Below, in pieces: positions 16,690 through 26,565 of a stretch of 64,000 nucleotides of DNA. The DNA is from Parafrankia elaeagni (GTDB lineage: Bacteria; Actinomycetota; Actinomycetes; Frankiales; Frankiaceae). The stretch covers positions 1 through 64,000 of the forward strand of contig NZ_KB893761.1 of NCBI RefSeq assembly GCF_000374165.1. The letters are read 5' to 3'. How positions within the stretch are numbered: the stretch's first letter is position 1; each line of letters opens with the position of its first letter. A program made the position numbers and the translations under genes. The notes under the pieces are model-generated. The model did not search any database, was not told where the DNA came from, and worked only from the letters and a program-made list of their open reading frames with translations.

Positions 16690-18408
16690 ATGGGAGCCTG
16701 GTCTGCTGGTGGCCAAGCAGGCGAAACGGGGGCGTGGCGCCGTGTGCTGAAGTTTTTTTTGCTTTCGGTCATACCGGCTGTCGTCATACCGGCGGCGATG
16801 ATCTTAATTTTTCGCGTTCTTCGGAACACGCCGTTGGTGATGGTCGGGCCCGATGAGGTGTCGCCGACACCGACGTCCAGCTCGGCTCTGGTCCCACGTG
16901 CCCGCGGGCACCTCGTACAGAGTCGCGACGCACCGAGGGAGAACGCGATGCCCATCGACGACATCATCGTGAGAAGGCCGTGGCAGGCACGATCACTGAC
17001 AGTCGAAGCCGAGCGCAAGGCGGTGCTGTTCCGCAACGAGATCCCGGTCAAGGTCCTGACCGCGGGCCGCCGTTACTCTCCCGCGCGGGGCCTCCCGTTC
17101 TCCGCCGACATGTACGTGATCGAGTTCGACATGCGCAAGACCTGGCACCAGGAGGTACTGCGCGGCCTGCGGCTCGAGGACGGTGACAGCGTCGACGTCG
17201 CGGTCGAGGCGTGGGTGGGCCTCCAGACGGCGAACGAGCAGCAGCTCAGCGAGTGGGTGACGAGCTACAACCTGCTCAGCATGCCGAAGGATACGTTGCT
17301 GCGGAGGGAGTTCCGCCGCCGTTTCCAGGAGGTGTTCGGGCGCCTCGACCGGAGCCAGGTCATGCGCCATGCCTACGATCGCGAGGACCTGTGGAGCAGC
17401 GTCCGCCCCGGCGGGTCGAGCTTCCTGTGTATCCACGAGATCGTCGACGTCACCGTCCTGGATGACGCCGTGGCACTGGCCGACCGGGAGGGCCAGGTGG
17501 AGCGGACCCGGCTGCGCCACGAGCTCGCCCGCAAGGCCGAGCGGCTGCGCGTCCTCATCGAGCTGGCACGGGAGCAGAACCTGCCGCTGCACATGGTGGA
17601 CGAGGAGCTCGCGAAGCGTTTCCGAGCGGCCGTCGAAACCCTCCGCGATCTCTACTCCGTAGGCTCCAACGCCTTTGTCGGAGCTTTCCGGGAGCTCGTC
17701 GCCCACTCCAGCGGTATCGGCGACCTCGCGACCGAGCACCGCCAGCTCGTCCCGTGGCTGATGAGCCGGGTCGAGGACCTGGTACCCAACAACATCCTTG
17801 CCTCCGTCGTAGGTTCGATGGCTTCGGGGGAGGACCGTGGGCACCCGCCGCCTCCGGCCGCCGCGGCCGCCGCGGGTGGCGCGGGTGGCGCGGGTGGGCG
17901 GCGGGAGGCCGAGCCCGCGATGCTCTCACCGCGCTCGACAGCCTGGCGCCCACCCAACGAACTTCGGATGACGCCGCCCGAGGCCCGCCTCATGGTGCGC
18001 GGCCTCGCGCTGCCCCACGTCGTCGGATGCTGCGTCGCGTCGCCTCCCACCGCTGAGGCGACGCTGTACCTCGTGAGCGACGATCCCGATTTCCTGGCGG
18101 AACGGATCCGCTCGGTCCGTGAGCACCTCCTCCGCGACCTCGCCGTCACCGACGTCGTCGTCCTCGCATGGTGCGCCGACCCCGACGAACGGCTGCCCGA
18201 GTGGTGCCGGGGGACGAGCCGCGTGGCGGCCCGGGCTGTGTCGGGCCGCCGGGACGCGGACGGCTCGGTCGTGCTGTCCGCCTACGACGGGAACGGCCGA
18301 TCGATCAGCGACGAGCTGAGTCTGCTCCGCCTACGGACGTTCACCGAGGTGGTGCGTCTGCTCTCCGGCGAGGACGTGGTTCGCATAGACACCGCGGCTG
18401 CGGCGTAA
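16690..18408 (+). CDS. Membrane-anchored SPFH/band-7-like protein
   Basis: A 572-residue protein with one strong N-terminal membrane helix (about 19-43, FFLLSVIPAVVIPAAMILIF). After a linker, residues about 100-340 have the outline of an SPFH/band-7 domain: a beta-rich part (ERKAVLFRNEIPVKVLTAGR, DSVDVAVEAWVGLQTAN) followed by a long charged helix (LADREGQVERTRLRHELARK). A Pro/Ala/Gly linker (395-420) leads to a C-terminal alpha/beta domain (about 435-570) that I do not recognise. SPFH proteins form membrane-associated rings. As first gene of the SPFH-HerA-CHAT operon it may tether the complex to the membrane. The SPFH call rests on pattern, not on a profile search. Confidence 0.55.
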   Translation: MGAWSAGGQAGETGAWRRVLKFFLLSVIPAVVIPAAMILIFRVLRNTPLVMVGPDEVSPTPTSSSALVPRARGHLVQSRDAPRENAMPIDDIIVRRPWQARSLTVEAERKAVLFRNEIPVKVLTAGRRYSPARGLPFSADMYVIEFDMRKTWHQEVLRGLRLEDGDSVDVAVEAWVGLQTANEQQLSEWVTSYNLLSMPKDTLLRREFRRRFQEVFGRLDRSQVMRHAYDREDLWSSVRPGGSSFLCIHEIVDVTVLDDAVALADREGQVERTRLRHELARKAERLRVLIELAREQNLPLHMVDEELAKRFRAAVETLRDLYSVGSNAFVGAFRELVAHSSGIGDLATEHRQLVPWLMSRVEDLVPNNILASVVGSMASGEDRGHPPPPAAAAAAGGAGGAGGRREAEPAMLSPRSTAWRPPNELRMTPPEARLMVRGLALPHVVGCCVASPPTAEATLYLVSDDPDFLAERIRSVREHLLRDLAVTDVVVLAWCADPDERLPEWCRGTSRVAARAVSGRRDADGSVVLSAYDGNGRSISDELSLLRLRTFTEVVRLLSGEDVVRIDTAAAA

Positions 18409-18425
18409 CCGGGCACCTGTCAGTT

Positions 18426-19595
18426 GTGACCGACGATCTGTGGCGGGAACCGGACGACTGGTGGATGTTCGGCTTGTCGGTGCCGTGGCTGTCGAACCAG
18501 GAGTCCGCTCGCCGTGGTGACGACCCGAGCCGCTCCTTCGCCGACCAGGTCCTGTTCCTGCGCACCATGGCCTCACGCGTCGACCAGGCCCCGCTGGACC
18601 CGTCGGACGGGGACGAGGACCGGAACTGGCGCGTCCAGCTCCGCTACTGGACGGAGGGCTGGGGTGGCAAGACGCTGCGCTGCGCGCTGTTCGGCGCAGC
18701 GCGAGGGAGATACGGAGCGGAGGACCTGCTCGCCCATCTGCTCGGGGCGTTGCCGCGCTCGCTCCCGCTCGAGCAGCTGGGCCAGGACGACGCCCGGTCG
18801 ATGCTGCGCATGGACACGCCGGACCTGCGGGCCGTGGAGATCCGCCGGGCGATCCGCCGAGGCGATCCGCGGGCGACGCGGTCGGAGGTTCAGGCCGACG
18901 GCGACCACCTGACGGTCCCGCAGCCGCCGGCTGGTGAGCTTCTGCGGCCGACGGGTCGTACGGTCGGCGGCGCCGACTCGGCCCGGGTGCCGCCCGAGCT
19001 CGATCCCCTCGGCGTGCCGGTCGAGGAGCGACGAGACCTGCGGGTGGTCCCCTGGATCTGGTCGGCCAACACCCTCGAGGCGACGCTGTACGCACTCGTG
19101 CAGAGACAGGTGCCGACCGCGCTGGCCGTCGTCCTGTCGCCCGCGCGCCTGACACAGCGGGAGCGGGATCATCTGTCGGTCGGCAGCACTCGCCAGGACC
19201 TGCACGCCAGCCGACGCGACGACCCGCTGGCGGAAACGCTCTACAAGGCGTACCGAGGTTACAGCCGTGAGATGCGCGAAAGCTGCGTCGAGATGCACGT
19301 CTTCCTCGCGTCCGCCGGTGAGCTGGGACTGTGGTTCCCGAAACTGGTCGGAAACGATCTAAGCGCCGGCGGCGGTGAAGTCTCGGGCCTGTGCGTCTTC
19401 GAGGCGGCACCCGTCCGGACGCGGCACGACCAGACGTTGGTCGCCGATGCGATCGCGCTGCGCCGCCACGGCGGTCTGCACCGGTCCGAGGCTGGCGCGG
19501 TCGCCGGGCTCGCCGACAAGTTCCCGGCCTGGGAGGCGAATGTCGCGTTCCGATTCCCGGTCCTGGCGAACGACCTGTTCATCGCGGACTGGTAG
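18426..19595 (+). CDS. Unknown protein resembling the N-terminal part of the adjacent HerA-like ATPase
   Basis: The GTG at 18426, 17 bases after the SPFH stop, gives 389 residues; a longer in-frame start would overlap the SPFH gene by 240 bases. No catalytic motif or membrane segment is visible. SPARLTQRERDHL near residue 238 parallels TPTKLAQNEYRAA at about the same position in the next protein. An early block (FLRTMASRVDQAP then NWRVQLRYW) parallels ESMGHMARALHVL then TFELRLV there. I infer a stand-alone copy of the ATPase N-terminal domain, perhaps a subunit of the same ring. No known family recognised. Confidence 0.6.
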   Translation: MTDDLWREPDDWWMFGLSVPWLSNQESARRGDDPSRSFADQVLFLRTMASRVDQAPLDPSDGDEDRNWRVQLRYWTEGWGGKTLRCALFGAARGRYGAEDLLAHLLGALPRSLPLEQLGQDDARSMLRMDTPDLRAVEIRRAIRRGDPRATRSEVQADGDHLTVPQPPAGELLRPTGRTVGGADSARVPPELDPLGVPVEERRDLRVVPWIWSANTLEATLYALVQRQVPTALAVVLSPARLTQRERDHLSVGSTRQDLHASRRDDPLAETLYKAYRGYSREMRESCVEMHVFLASAGELGLWFPKLVGNDLSAGGGEVSGLCVFEAAPVRTRHDQTLVADAIALRRHGGLHRSEAGAVAGLADKFPAWEANVAFRFPVLANDLFIADW

Positions 19596-19631
19596 CCGTG
19601 CGGGCCACGACGAGGGGGAGGGCACCTGCGC

Positions 19632-22475
19632 GTGACCGACATGCGTGAGCCGGACGGAGCCGACGAGGCGATCGACGAGTCGGCGACGATGGCGCGCGAG
19701 GACGGCGGCACGACTGTCGCCGTCGCCGTCGCGGAGATCCCGTTCCTGCCAGAACCCGCTGACACCCCTCGTGCGGACGCCGAGCGCCGCCAGTTCACCG
19801 AGTCGATGGGACACATGGCGCGTGCCCTGCACGTGCTCGGCGGTACGAGTCGAATACGCCGGACCTTCGAGCTGCGCTTGGTCGCCCCGCGCGAGAGCTC
19901 AGCGGAGATCGCGATGTTCTTCCTGGTCCACAGTTCGGTCCCGAACGACGGGCAGCTGTCGTCCAGCCGTGAGACGGACGCGCGTCGCGACGCCGCCCGG
20001 ACGCTGCGCCTCGTCCTGTCGCTGGCACCCACCCGGCTGACCTGCTCCAAGGTGAGCTGGGACGCCACCTCCGGTGCGGCCAAGGATATGATCCGTAAGC
20101 GCGCGGGCGTGGACACCCGGTTCGGCTGGCGAGCGGACCTGCGGAAGTTCGATCTGCTGACCTGGGCGACGGAACTCGACCCGCTGTCGCGTGGCGAACG
20201 ACTCGAGCGCAATCGTCGCAGTCCCCACAACCCCCGTCCTCGGCGGCGCCACGTCTTCCCGGCGTCCTTTCCCCGCGCGCGGGGCGACCTGCTGCCCGTC
20301 GTGTCGGCCATGACGGGCGCACCCGGCGAGTTGATGATCCGGATCCTGCTGACGCCTACGAAACTCGCTCAGAACGAGTATCGCGCCGCGGGCCTGATCC
20401 AGCGGGACCTCGCTGTTCGGCTGAAGGAGAACGCCCCGGACGCGGTGCTTGCGGTGCGGGCGAGTTCGGCGATTCAAGCGCTGCTGGACGCCCACGAGGT
20501 GTTCGCCTACCAGGCCGCTGTCTACGGCGAGGACGTGGAGTCGGTGCGGTCGGTGACGGCGGCGTGGCGCATGGAATTCGACGGGGCCCGCGGCAGGTCG
20601 GACGCGGATCTCCCCGTCGCCACCGAACCAGTCGCGCTGTCCGACACCACGCGCGGCCGGCTCGCGTTCGTCGACCAGCCGCAGCACCAGAGGCCTACCG
20701 GCCCCGAGGACGTGGCGGGGGTGTTCGACTGGCCATCGCCCCAGGCCGAGGAGCCTGGCCGGGAGCGGGAACACGATCAGCAGACAGACCCTGGGCTGCT
20801 GCGGGTGGGAAGCCTGATGTCCGCCGCCGAGGCGGCCGCCCTGTGGCGCCTTCCCGCAGTGCGGCCCGGCGGCCAGTCGGGGTTGCCGAGCCGGCCAATC
20901 AACCCGTTCGAGCAGTTGCCGCGAATGACCGACCACAACTTCCGCGAGCACGCGGGACAGTGCATCCCCATCGGGCGGGTTCGGCACCGGGGTTACAGCC
21001 TCGCCGCTGATTTCGTGCTGCCGGTGAGTGACGGCAATCCCGCTGGTGTCAACATCCTCGACCGCGTGATGCTCGTGGTAGGGGCCCCGGGTTCCGGAAA
21101 GACGAACTTCGCCTGCACGGTCCTCGACCAGATCGACGCTCGCGGCACGCCGTTCCTGGTGATCGACCCGACGCTGGGAGGCGAGTTTCGCGGACTGTCA
21201 CCTGGCAGGCTCGTCGTCTACACCGTGGGCGAGCGCCACAACCCGCTGAGGTTCAACCCGTTCGCCGTTCCATCGAACGTCAACCTCCAGACGCACATCA
21301 CCCGGCTCATGACGTGCTTTCGGTCCGCCTTCTGGATGTGGGACCCGCTGCCGGCGATTTTCGAGCAGGCGATCACCGAGGCATACTCGCGCAGGCTGTT
21401 TCCCGGCGGTCGACCGCCGGGGTGGCGCGCGGCCGACGTCAAGGGCGCGGACCTCGCCGGCCGCGCTCCGACGCTGCGAGATGTCGCGCGCGCGATGGGA
21501 ACCGGCGCGGCGGACGAAAAGGACACCGTGCTCGCGGGTATCGGCCGGATGTGGTCCGCAGGTGGAAACGCCACCGAGAACCAGTCCACAATCCTCGCGT
21601 CGACCTCGATGCGGCTAAGCAGCCTGGAACGCAACTACGGCCACATCATAGGTGACAGCGGCCCGTACACCGACGTCGCGAGGCTCCTCGACACCCCTAC
21701 GGTGCTCGAGTTCGGTGCGATCGGGGACGGCCAGGCGCTCGCCCTCATCGCCTCGTTCCTGCTGGTGAGCGTGGTCGGCGAGATCGAGACCGCCGACCGC
21801 CGCGGCTACCACGTGCTCGTGCTGGAGGAGGCGCACCGCCTGCTGGCCGGCACGGCATCCTCCACCGCCCGCGCCGAGTCCGCCGATTCCTCCGCCCAGG
21901 CCGCTGCGGACCTCAACAATCTGCTCGCCGAGGTGCGCAAGTACCACCAGGGAGTCATGATCCTTGACCAGCGGCCCGGCTCCCTGGTCGGCGGCGTCAT
22001 CGACAACGCCTACCTGGTGGCGATGCACCGGCTCGGCGAACGAACCGGGTTCGAACACCTGTCTGACATGCTCAACCTGAACGCCGAACAGCGCCGCTTC
22101 GCTCGGGTCGGGCTGGACGTCGGTGAAGCCGTCGTGCTGGACCGGCTGCTGGGGGCGCCGGTGCTGATTCGGCCGGAGGTGCGCGAGCCGCCGCCCGAGG
22201 CCGACTGGGAGGTATGGCGGGCACGTGCTCGGCGGTTGCTCAGCGACGGTGGTCGAGCTGCGGTCGACGGCGACCGGGCGCGCTCGGTGCTCGCGAAGCT
22301 GCGCGCCGATCCCGACGACACCCGCCGGCTGGCGGCGCTGGGCCGGCGGCTGCGCGCCGACGTCGTCGGCTCGGTGACGGTCGCGAGGGTGCTGTCCGCG
22401 CTCACCGGCCAGCCTGATCTGGACGAAGAGCTGCTCCAAGCGGTCATCGACATCCTGCGCGAGGAGGCGCATTGA
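19632..22475 (+). CDS. HerA/VirB4-like ring ATPase with unusual N-terminal domain
   Basis: A 947-residue protein from GTG 19632, behind a strong AGGGGGAGGG; an ATG at 19641 is an alternative. Residues 1-350 form an N-terminal domain shared in outline with the preceding gene. The RecA-fold ATPase (about 460-870) has Walker A GAPGSGKT near 485-492, a Walker B HVLVLEEAHRLL near 726-737, and a distal ILDQRPGSLVGGVIDNA as in HerA/FtsK/VirB4 motors. HerA-type hexamers translocate DNA or remodel protein and occur in defence systems with nuclease or NADase partners. Here the genetic partners are an SPFH-like membrane protein and a CHAT protease. Substrate and activity are not evident from sequence. 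Confidence 0.75.
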   Translation: MTDMREPDGADEAIDESATMAREDGGTTVAVAVAEIPFLPEPADTPRADAERRQFTESMGHMARALHVLGGTSRIRRTFELRLVAPRESSAEIAMFFLVHSSVPNDGQLSSSRETDARRDAARTLRLVLSLAPTRLTCSKVSWDATSGAAKDMIRKRAGVDTRFGWRADLRKFDLLTWATELDPLSRGERLERNRRSPHNPRPRRRHVFPASFPRARGDLLPVVSAMTGAPGELMIRILLTPTKLAQNEYRAAGLIQRDLAVRLKENAPDAVLAVRASSAIQALLDAHEVFAYQAAVYGEDVESVRSVTAAWRMEFDGARGRSDADLPVATEPVALSDTTRGRLAFVDQPQHQRPTGPEDVAGVFDWPSPQAEEPGREREHDQQTDPGLLRVGSLMSAAEAAALWRLPAVRPGGQSGLPSRPINPFEQLPRMTDHNFREHAGQCIPIGRVRHRGYSLAADFVLPVSDGNPAGVNILDRVMLVVGAPGSGKTNFACTVLDQIDARGTPFLVIDPTLGGEFRGLSPGRLVVYTVGERHNPLRFNPFAVPSNVNLQTHITRLMTCFRSAFWMWDPLPAIFEQAITEAYSRRLFPGGRPPGWRAADVKGADLAGRAPTLRDVARAMGTGAADEKDTVLAGIGRMWSAGGNATENQSTILASTSMRLSSLERNYGHIIGDSGPYTDVARLLDTPTVLEFGAIGDGQALALIASFLLVSVVGEIETADRRGYHVLVLEEAHRLLAGTASSTARAESADSSAQAAADLNNLLAEVRKYHQGVMILDQRPGSLVGGVIDNAYLVAMHRLGERTGFEHLSDMLNLNAEQRRFARVGLDVGEAVVLDRLLGAPVLIRPEVREPPPEADWEVWRARARRLLSDGGRAAVDGDRARSVLAKLRADPDDTRRLAALGRRLRADVVGSVTVARVLSALTGQPDLDEELLQAVIDILREEAH

Positions 22476-22521
22476 CCGGGCGGCTGCCCGCCGGGGTCGG
22501 ACCGACGCGTCGGGTGAGGCC

Positions 22522-25500
22522 GTGAGCAACGCGCTCGCACGACTGCGGGACAGGCTCGACCGGTTTCGCGCGAGCGGCGATCCTACGGTGGTGCTGGCTG
22601 CGGCGGCTCTGATCGACGCCGCCGCCGCGTGGTGGGAAAGAGGAGCGAAACCGGACGTCGCGATCTTGCGCGACGTCGGCTGGCTGCACTGGTACCGCTA
22701 CGTCTCGCTCGACCCCGAGGCGGACCTCCCCTCGGATCTCATGATCGCACATGGCCTCTTCGAGATCGTCTACCAGCACGACCCGCGTGCGGTGCCGACC
22801 GACCTTCGAGACCACTTCCGTGCCACTCCGTCCGTCCGCGACGACGGCTTCCTCGAGGCGTTGACGAGCAGTTACGGCGCACAACTGCTGGAGGAGGCGT
22901 TGCGCGACGACGATCCGGCCGGGCTGGACGCGGCAGTCGATCACCTGAAGCGCATCGTCGCCACGGCCCCGAGGGGCCAGCCCGACTGGGCCGGGGCACA
23001 GTCGAACCTCTGCTATGCCCTGCGGGTCCGCTTCGAACGCGCGGGCTCGCTGGTCGACCTCGACGCGGCTGTGGCCGCCGGCGAACAGGCTGCGGTGGCC
23101 TTCTCCGCTCACCATCCCGGACGGGCCGACGTGCTGTCCAACCTCGGGAACGCGCTGAGTACGCGATTCGAGCGATTCGGCGTACCGGCGGACATCGACG
23201 CCGCCGTCACTGCCGGACGGGCGGCGGTCGCGGCGGCCGCGGGTGTGAAATACCCGGACCCGGGTAGACACCTGTCCGGGCTCGGCTCCTCCCTCGCGAT
23301 CCGACACGCGCGCGCCGGGTCTTGGACGGATCTCGACGAGGCCGTCGCCACGACCCGGGCCGCTGTGGTGGCCACTCCCGTCGGTCGTCCCGAGCGTGCC
23401 GCGAGACTGTCCAATCTGGCCGTCGTCCTGCGAAGGCGCTTCCAGCGCAGCGGGCAGACGGACGACCTGGACGCCGCCGTGTCCGCTGGCCGGGAGGCGC
23501 TGGCAGGGCTCGCACCTCACCGGCCGGAGCGGGCCGGAGCCTTGGCGAACCTGGGCAACGCTCTGTTCGCCAGGTACGAGCGGTCCGGTGCCATGGGCGA
23601 CCTCGACGGGACCGTCGAGGTTGGTCGGGAGGCGCTGGCGACGATCCCGCCGGAACATCTTAGCTGGACCGCGATTTCGTCGAACCTCTCCCAGGCACTG
23701 CTCGCTCGTTCTCGTCGTCGCGACTCGTTGGCGGACTTGGACGCCGCCGTTTCGGTCGGTCGAGACGCACTGGCGAGAACCCCGCCCGACCATTCCGGCC
23801 GTGCTGCGCTCTTGACCGGCCTCGGGCTCGCGCTGCGCGCCCGCCACGACCGGACCGGCTCTCCGGCCGACCTCGACGCCGCCGTGGACGTCAGCCGCGA
23901 GGCCGCTGGCCGTCTTCCCGACGGGGACCCGACCCGCGTCCACGCCCTGTCGAGCCTGTCCAATGCCCTGCGGGCGCGGTTCGAACGCGGTGGCGCGATG
24001 ACCGATCTCGACGAGGCTGTCACTGTCGCGCGGGCGACGGTTGCCGCTGTGCCGGACGCTCACGTCGACCGCTGCGCACACCTTTTCAACCTGGGCGGCG
24101 CAGTTAGCCTCCGGTTCGAACGCACGGGCGCCTCGGGCGACCTCGACGAGGCACTGTCGGCCTTCCGCCGGGTCGTCGATCTCACACCGGGCGACCACCC
24201 GGCCCGCGCCGGTCGGCTGTCGAGCTTCGGTAATGCCTTGACGGCCCGCTTCGGTCGGCGCCACGAGCAGGCCGACATCGACGAGGCCGTGGTGGTCGGC
24301 CGCGAGGCGGTGGCGGCGACACCCACGGATCACCCCGATCTAGCGAGCCGATGGTCGAATCTGGCAGTCGCCCTCGCCTACCGGCATCAGTGCACCGGCG
24401 ATCTCGCCGACCTAGACGAGGCCGTCGACACGGAACGCGCCGCTCTCTCCGTCACCGGGCCGGACCATCCCGACAGGGCGGTCCGGCTGTCCAATCTCGC
24501 TCTCAGCCTGCACACGCGCTTCGAGCGCACCGGCGAGTCGTCTGACCTCAACGACGCGATCGCCGCCGGCCGCGAGGCGCTCGCGCTCGCCCACCTCGAC
24601 CATCCCCTCCGGGCCGTCATGCTGTCGGGTTTCGGCAATGCGCTCAGCGAGAGGTTCGCGCGGACCGGAGACTCCACCGACCTCGCAGAAGCCGTCGCGG
24701 CGGGCCGGATGGGGTACACCCTGACAATCGCCAGCCCGACCGACCGGCTGCGGGCGGCACGAGTGTGGGGCAAGGCATCCGCCGCCGGTCGCCTGTGGAG
24801 CCAGGCGGCCGCGGGATACGCTGCCGCGACAGACCTGATCGGCATGGTGGCACCCCGAAACCTGGCCCGGCCCGACCAGGAACACCGCATCGGTGAGCTC
24901 GACACCCTGGGCTCGGACGCGGCCGCGTGCCACATACGGGCGGGCATGCCAGAACGCGCCCTCGAGGTCCTCGAACAGGGACGGGGCGTGCTGCTGGGAC
25001 AGGCCCTGGATACCCGTACCGACCTGACAGCCCTCGCCGAGAGCCACCCCGACCTCGCTGCCCGATTCGTCGCTCTCCGCGAAGCGTCTGACCATGACGG
25101 CCGCGGCCAACCCGGGAGCACCGAGGCATTCGCCGAACTGACCGCGCGGATTCGCGGACTGCCAGGCTTCGAGGGCTTCCTTCGTCCACCACCCGCCCGT
25201 GAGCTGATCGAGGCCGCCGGCGAGGGCACCGTCGTCGTCGTCAACGTGTCTACCCACGGCTCGCACGCGCTGCTGCTCGCCCGATCGGGTATCGACGTCG
25301 TCGAACTCGACGGCCTGACACCGTCGAAGGTCCGTGAGCGGGTAGCGGCGTTCGTCCGGGCCGTTTCGCCCCTACCCGGGTCGCACGAGTTGGGGGGCGA
25401 GGCCCGACCACCCCATGATCCGGAAGTGACAGTGAACGAGACCCTGTCGTGGTTGTGGGACGTGGCTGCGGAACCCGTACTCGCCGCGATGGGTGCGACT

Positions 25501-26307
25501 GGCCGACCTGCCCCCGGCGCGCCGTGGCCGCGTATGTGGTGGTGCCTGTCGGGCCTGCTGTCGTTTCTCCCGATCCATACCGCTGGTCGCCACGAGACTC
25601 GCCGGACACCGAGCCCCGCTACGGTGATCGACCGAGTCACATCGTCCTACACGCCGACGGTGCGCTCGCTGGCCCGAGCCGCGCACGGGGCCGGGATGCT
25701 CGGTTCCGGCGTCGTCGACGGACCCGGTCTGGTCGTATCCATGCCCCGCACCCCCGGTCATCCCGACCTTCCGGGCGCCGAGGCGGAGGCCGAACTGCTG
25801 CGTCGCTGTCACGTCGGTGGTGCGCGCGTCCTCACGGGTCCCGACGCGACTCGGGAGCGAGTCCTCGACGCGATGCGTGCGGCCCGGTGGTCGCACTTCG
25901 CCTGTCACGGTCACAGCGACCCCACCGACCCGTCCAACGGCCGCCTTCTCCTGCACGATCACGACACCGCGCCGCTGACCGTCGTGGACGTCGCTCGCTT
26001 GCGACTCGGTGACGCCCGGCTCGCGGTGCTGTCCGCGTGCACTACCGCCCGGCCGGGCGACCGGCTGGCCGACGAAGCCATCCATCTGGCCTCGGCGTTC
26101 CAGCTTGCTGGCTACCGCCACGTCCTGGGCACGCTGTGGCCGATCAGCGACACGCTCGCGACGACCGTGAGCCATGACATCCACCAGCGGCTCAGCGGGT
26201 CGGAGCCCGACGTCGCCGGGGCCCTGCACGCCGTCGTCCGAGCTCTGCGTGACGCGCTGCCCGACCACCCGTCGCTGTGGGCGTCCCACGTGCACATCGG
26301 GCCGTGA
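22522..26307 (+). CDS. TPR-repeat CHAT protease of the SPFH-HerA operon
   Basis: A 1261-residue protein starting with GTG 22522 (GGTGAGG upstream), 46 bases after the ATPase. Its N-terminus (NALARLRDRLDRFRASGDPT) resembles that of the CATRA-locus protease. Residues about 130-750 are at least a dozen TPR-like repeats of about 46 residues, such as RFERTGASGDLDEALSAFRR. The CHAT domain (about 1070-1261) has intact catalytic blocks: HFACHGHSDPTDPS (His near 1128) and VLSACTTARPGD (Cys near 1174). The overall layout matches the protein at 5798-9439, so the two are paralogues. This copy has a HerA-like ATPase and SPFH protein as partners instead of CATRA proteins. The target protein is unknown. Confidence 0.85.
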   Translation: MSNALARLRDRLDRFRASGDPTVVLAAAALIDAAAAWWERGAKPDVAILRDVGWLHWYRYVSLDPEADLPSDLMIAHGLFEIVYQHDPRAVPTDLRDHFRATPSVRDDGFLEALTSSYGAQLLEEALRDDDPAGLDAAVDHLKRIVATAPRGQPDWAGAQSNLCYALRVRFERAGSLVDLDAAVAAGEQAAVAFSAHHPGRADVLSNLGNALSTRFERFGVPADIDAAVTAGRAAVAAAAGVKYPDPGRHLSGLGSSLAIRHARAGSWTDLDEAVATTRAAVVATPVGRPERAARLSNLAVVLRRRFQRSGQTDDLDAAVSAGREALAGLAPHRPERAGALANLGNALFARYERSGAMGDLDGTVEVGREALATIPPEHLSWTAISSNLSQALLARSRRRDSLADLDAAVSVGRDALARTPPDHSGRAALLTGLGLALRARHDRTGSPADLDAAVDVSREAAGRLPDGDPTRVHALSSLSNALRARFERGGAMTDLDEAVTVARATVAAVPDAHVDRCAHLFNLGGAVSLRFERTGASGDLDEALSAFRRVVDLTPGDHPARAGRLSSFGNALTARFGRRHEQADIDEAVVVGREAVAATPTDHPDLASRWSNLAVALAYRHQCTGDLADLDEAVDTERAALSVTGPDHPDRAVRLSNLALSLHTRFERTGESSDLNDAIAAGREALALAHLDHPLRAVMLSGFGNALSERFARTGDSTDLAEAVAAGRMGYTLTIASPTDRLRAARVWGKASAAGRLWSQAAAGYAAATDLIGMVAPRNLARPDQEHRIGELDTLGSDAAACHIRAGMPERALEVLEQGRGVLLGQALDTRTDLTALAESHPDLAARFVALREASDHDGRGQPGSTEAFAELTARIRGLPGFEGFLRPPPARELIEAAGEGTVVVVNVSTHGSHALLLARSGIDVVELDGLTPSKVRERVAAFVRAVSPLPGSHELGGEARPPHDPEVTVNETLSWLWDVAAEPVLAAMGATGRPAPGAPWPRMWWCLSGLLSFLPIHTAGRHETRRTPSPATVIDRVTSSYTPTVRSLARAAHGAGMLGSGVVDGPGLVVSMPRTPGHPDLPGAEAEAELLRRCHVGGARVLTGPDATRERVLDAMRAARWSHFACHGHSDPTDPSNGRLLLHDHDTAPLTVVDVARLRLGDARLAVLSACTTARPGDRLADEAIHLASAFQLAGYRHVLGTLWPISDTLATTVSHDIHQRLSGSEPDVAGALHAVVRALRDALPDHPSLWASHVHIGP

Positions 26308-26319
26308 CGCGAGCTAGCA

Positions 26320-26565
26320 GAGCACCGGAACGCCACCGTGGGGATCTCGACCAGCCAGCCGGGAGCGCCCGGGGCGGCGACCGCCCGGCCCACCGCGAGC
26401 GCGTCCTGCCCGAACACCACCGCGAGACGGTCCTGGGTCGTCGCTGATGACGGCATCGTCCATCCGTCGACCCGCTCGCCGTAGCGGTGCGCCAACTCAT
26501 CGATGTTCAGGGCGTCGGCCAGCCAGTCCGGAGCCGCGACCACGAGGGCCTCCAATGCCGGGGCT
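26320..26565 (-). pseudogene. Transposase remnant (N-terminal part, possibly IS1182-like)
   Basis: The minus-strand frame reads APDWLADALNIDELAHRYGE, then VDGWTMPSSATTQDRLAVVF and LVEIPTVAF, a pattern I recall from the N-terminus of actinobacterial DDE transposases. No catalytic part is present. It abuts the interrupted DUF2637-like gene on one side and the CHAT protease end on the other. The family assignment is tentative. Confidence 0.5.

Noticed and set aside
18168-18425. Longer start for the 389-residue protein
   Set aside because: It would overlap the SPFH-like gene by 240 bases and adds an Arg-rich stretch unlike the rest; GTG 18426 fits operon spacing.
22444-24333. 629-residue minus-strand frame opposite the TPR repeats
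   Set aside because: Shadow of the TPR-CHAT gene; its apparent periodicity comes from the repeats of the real gene.
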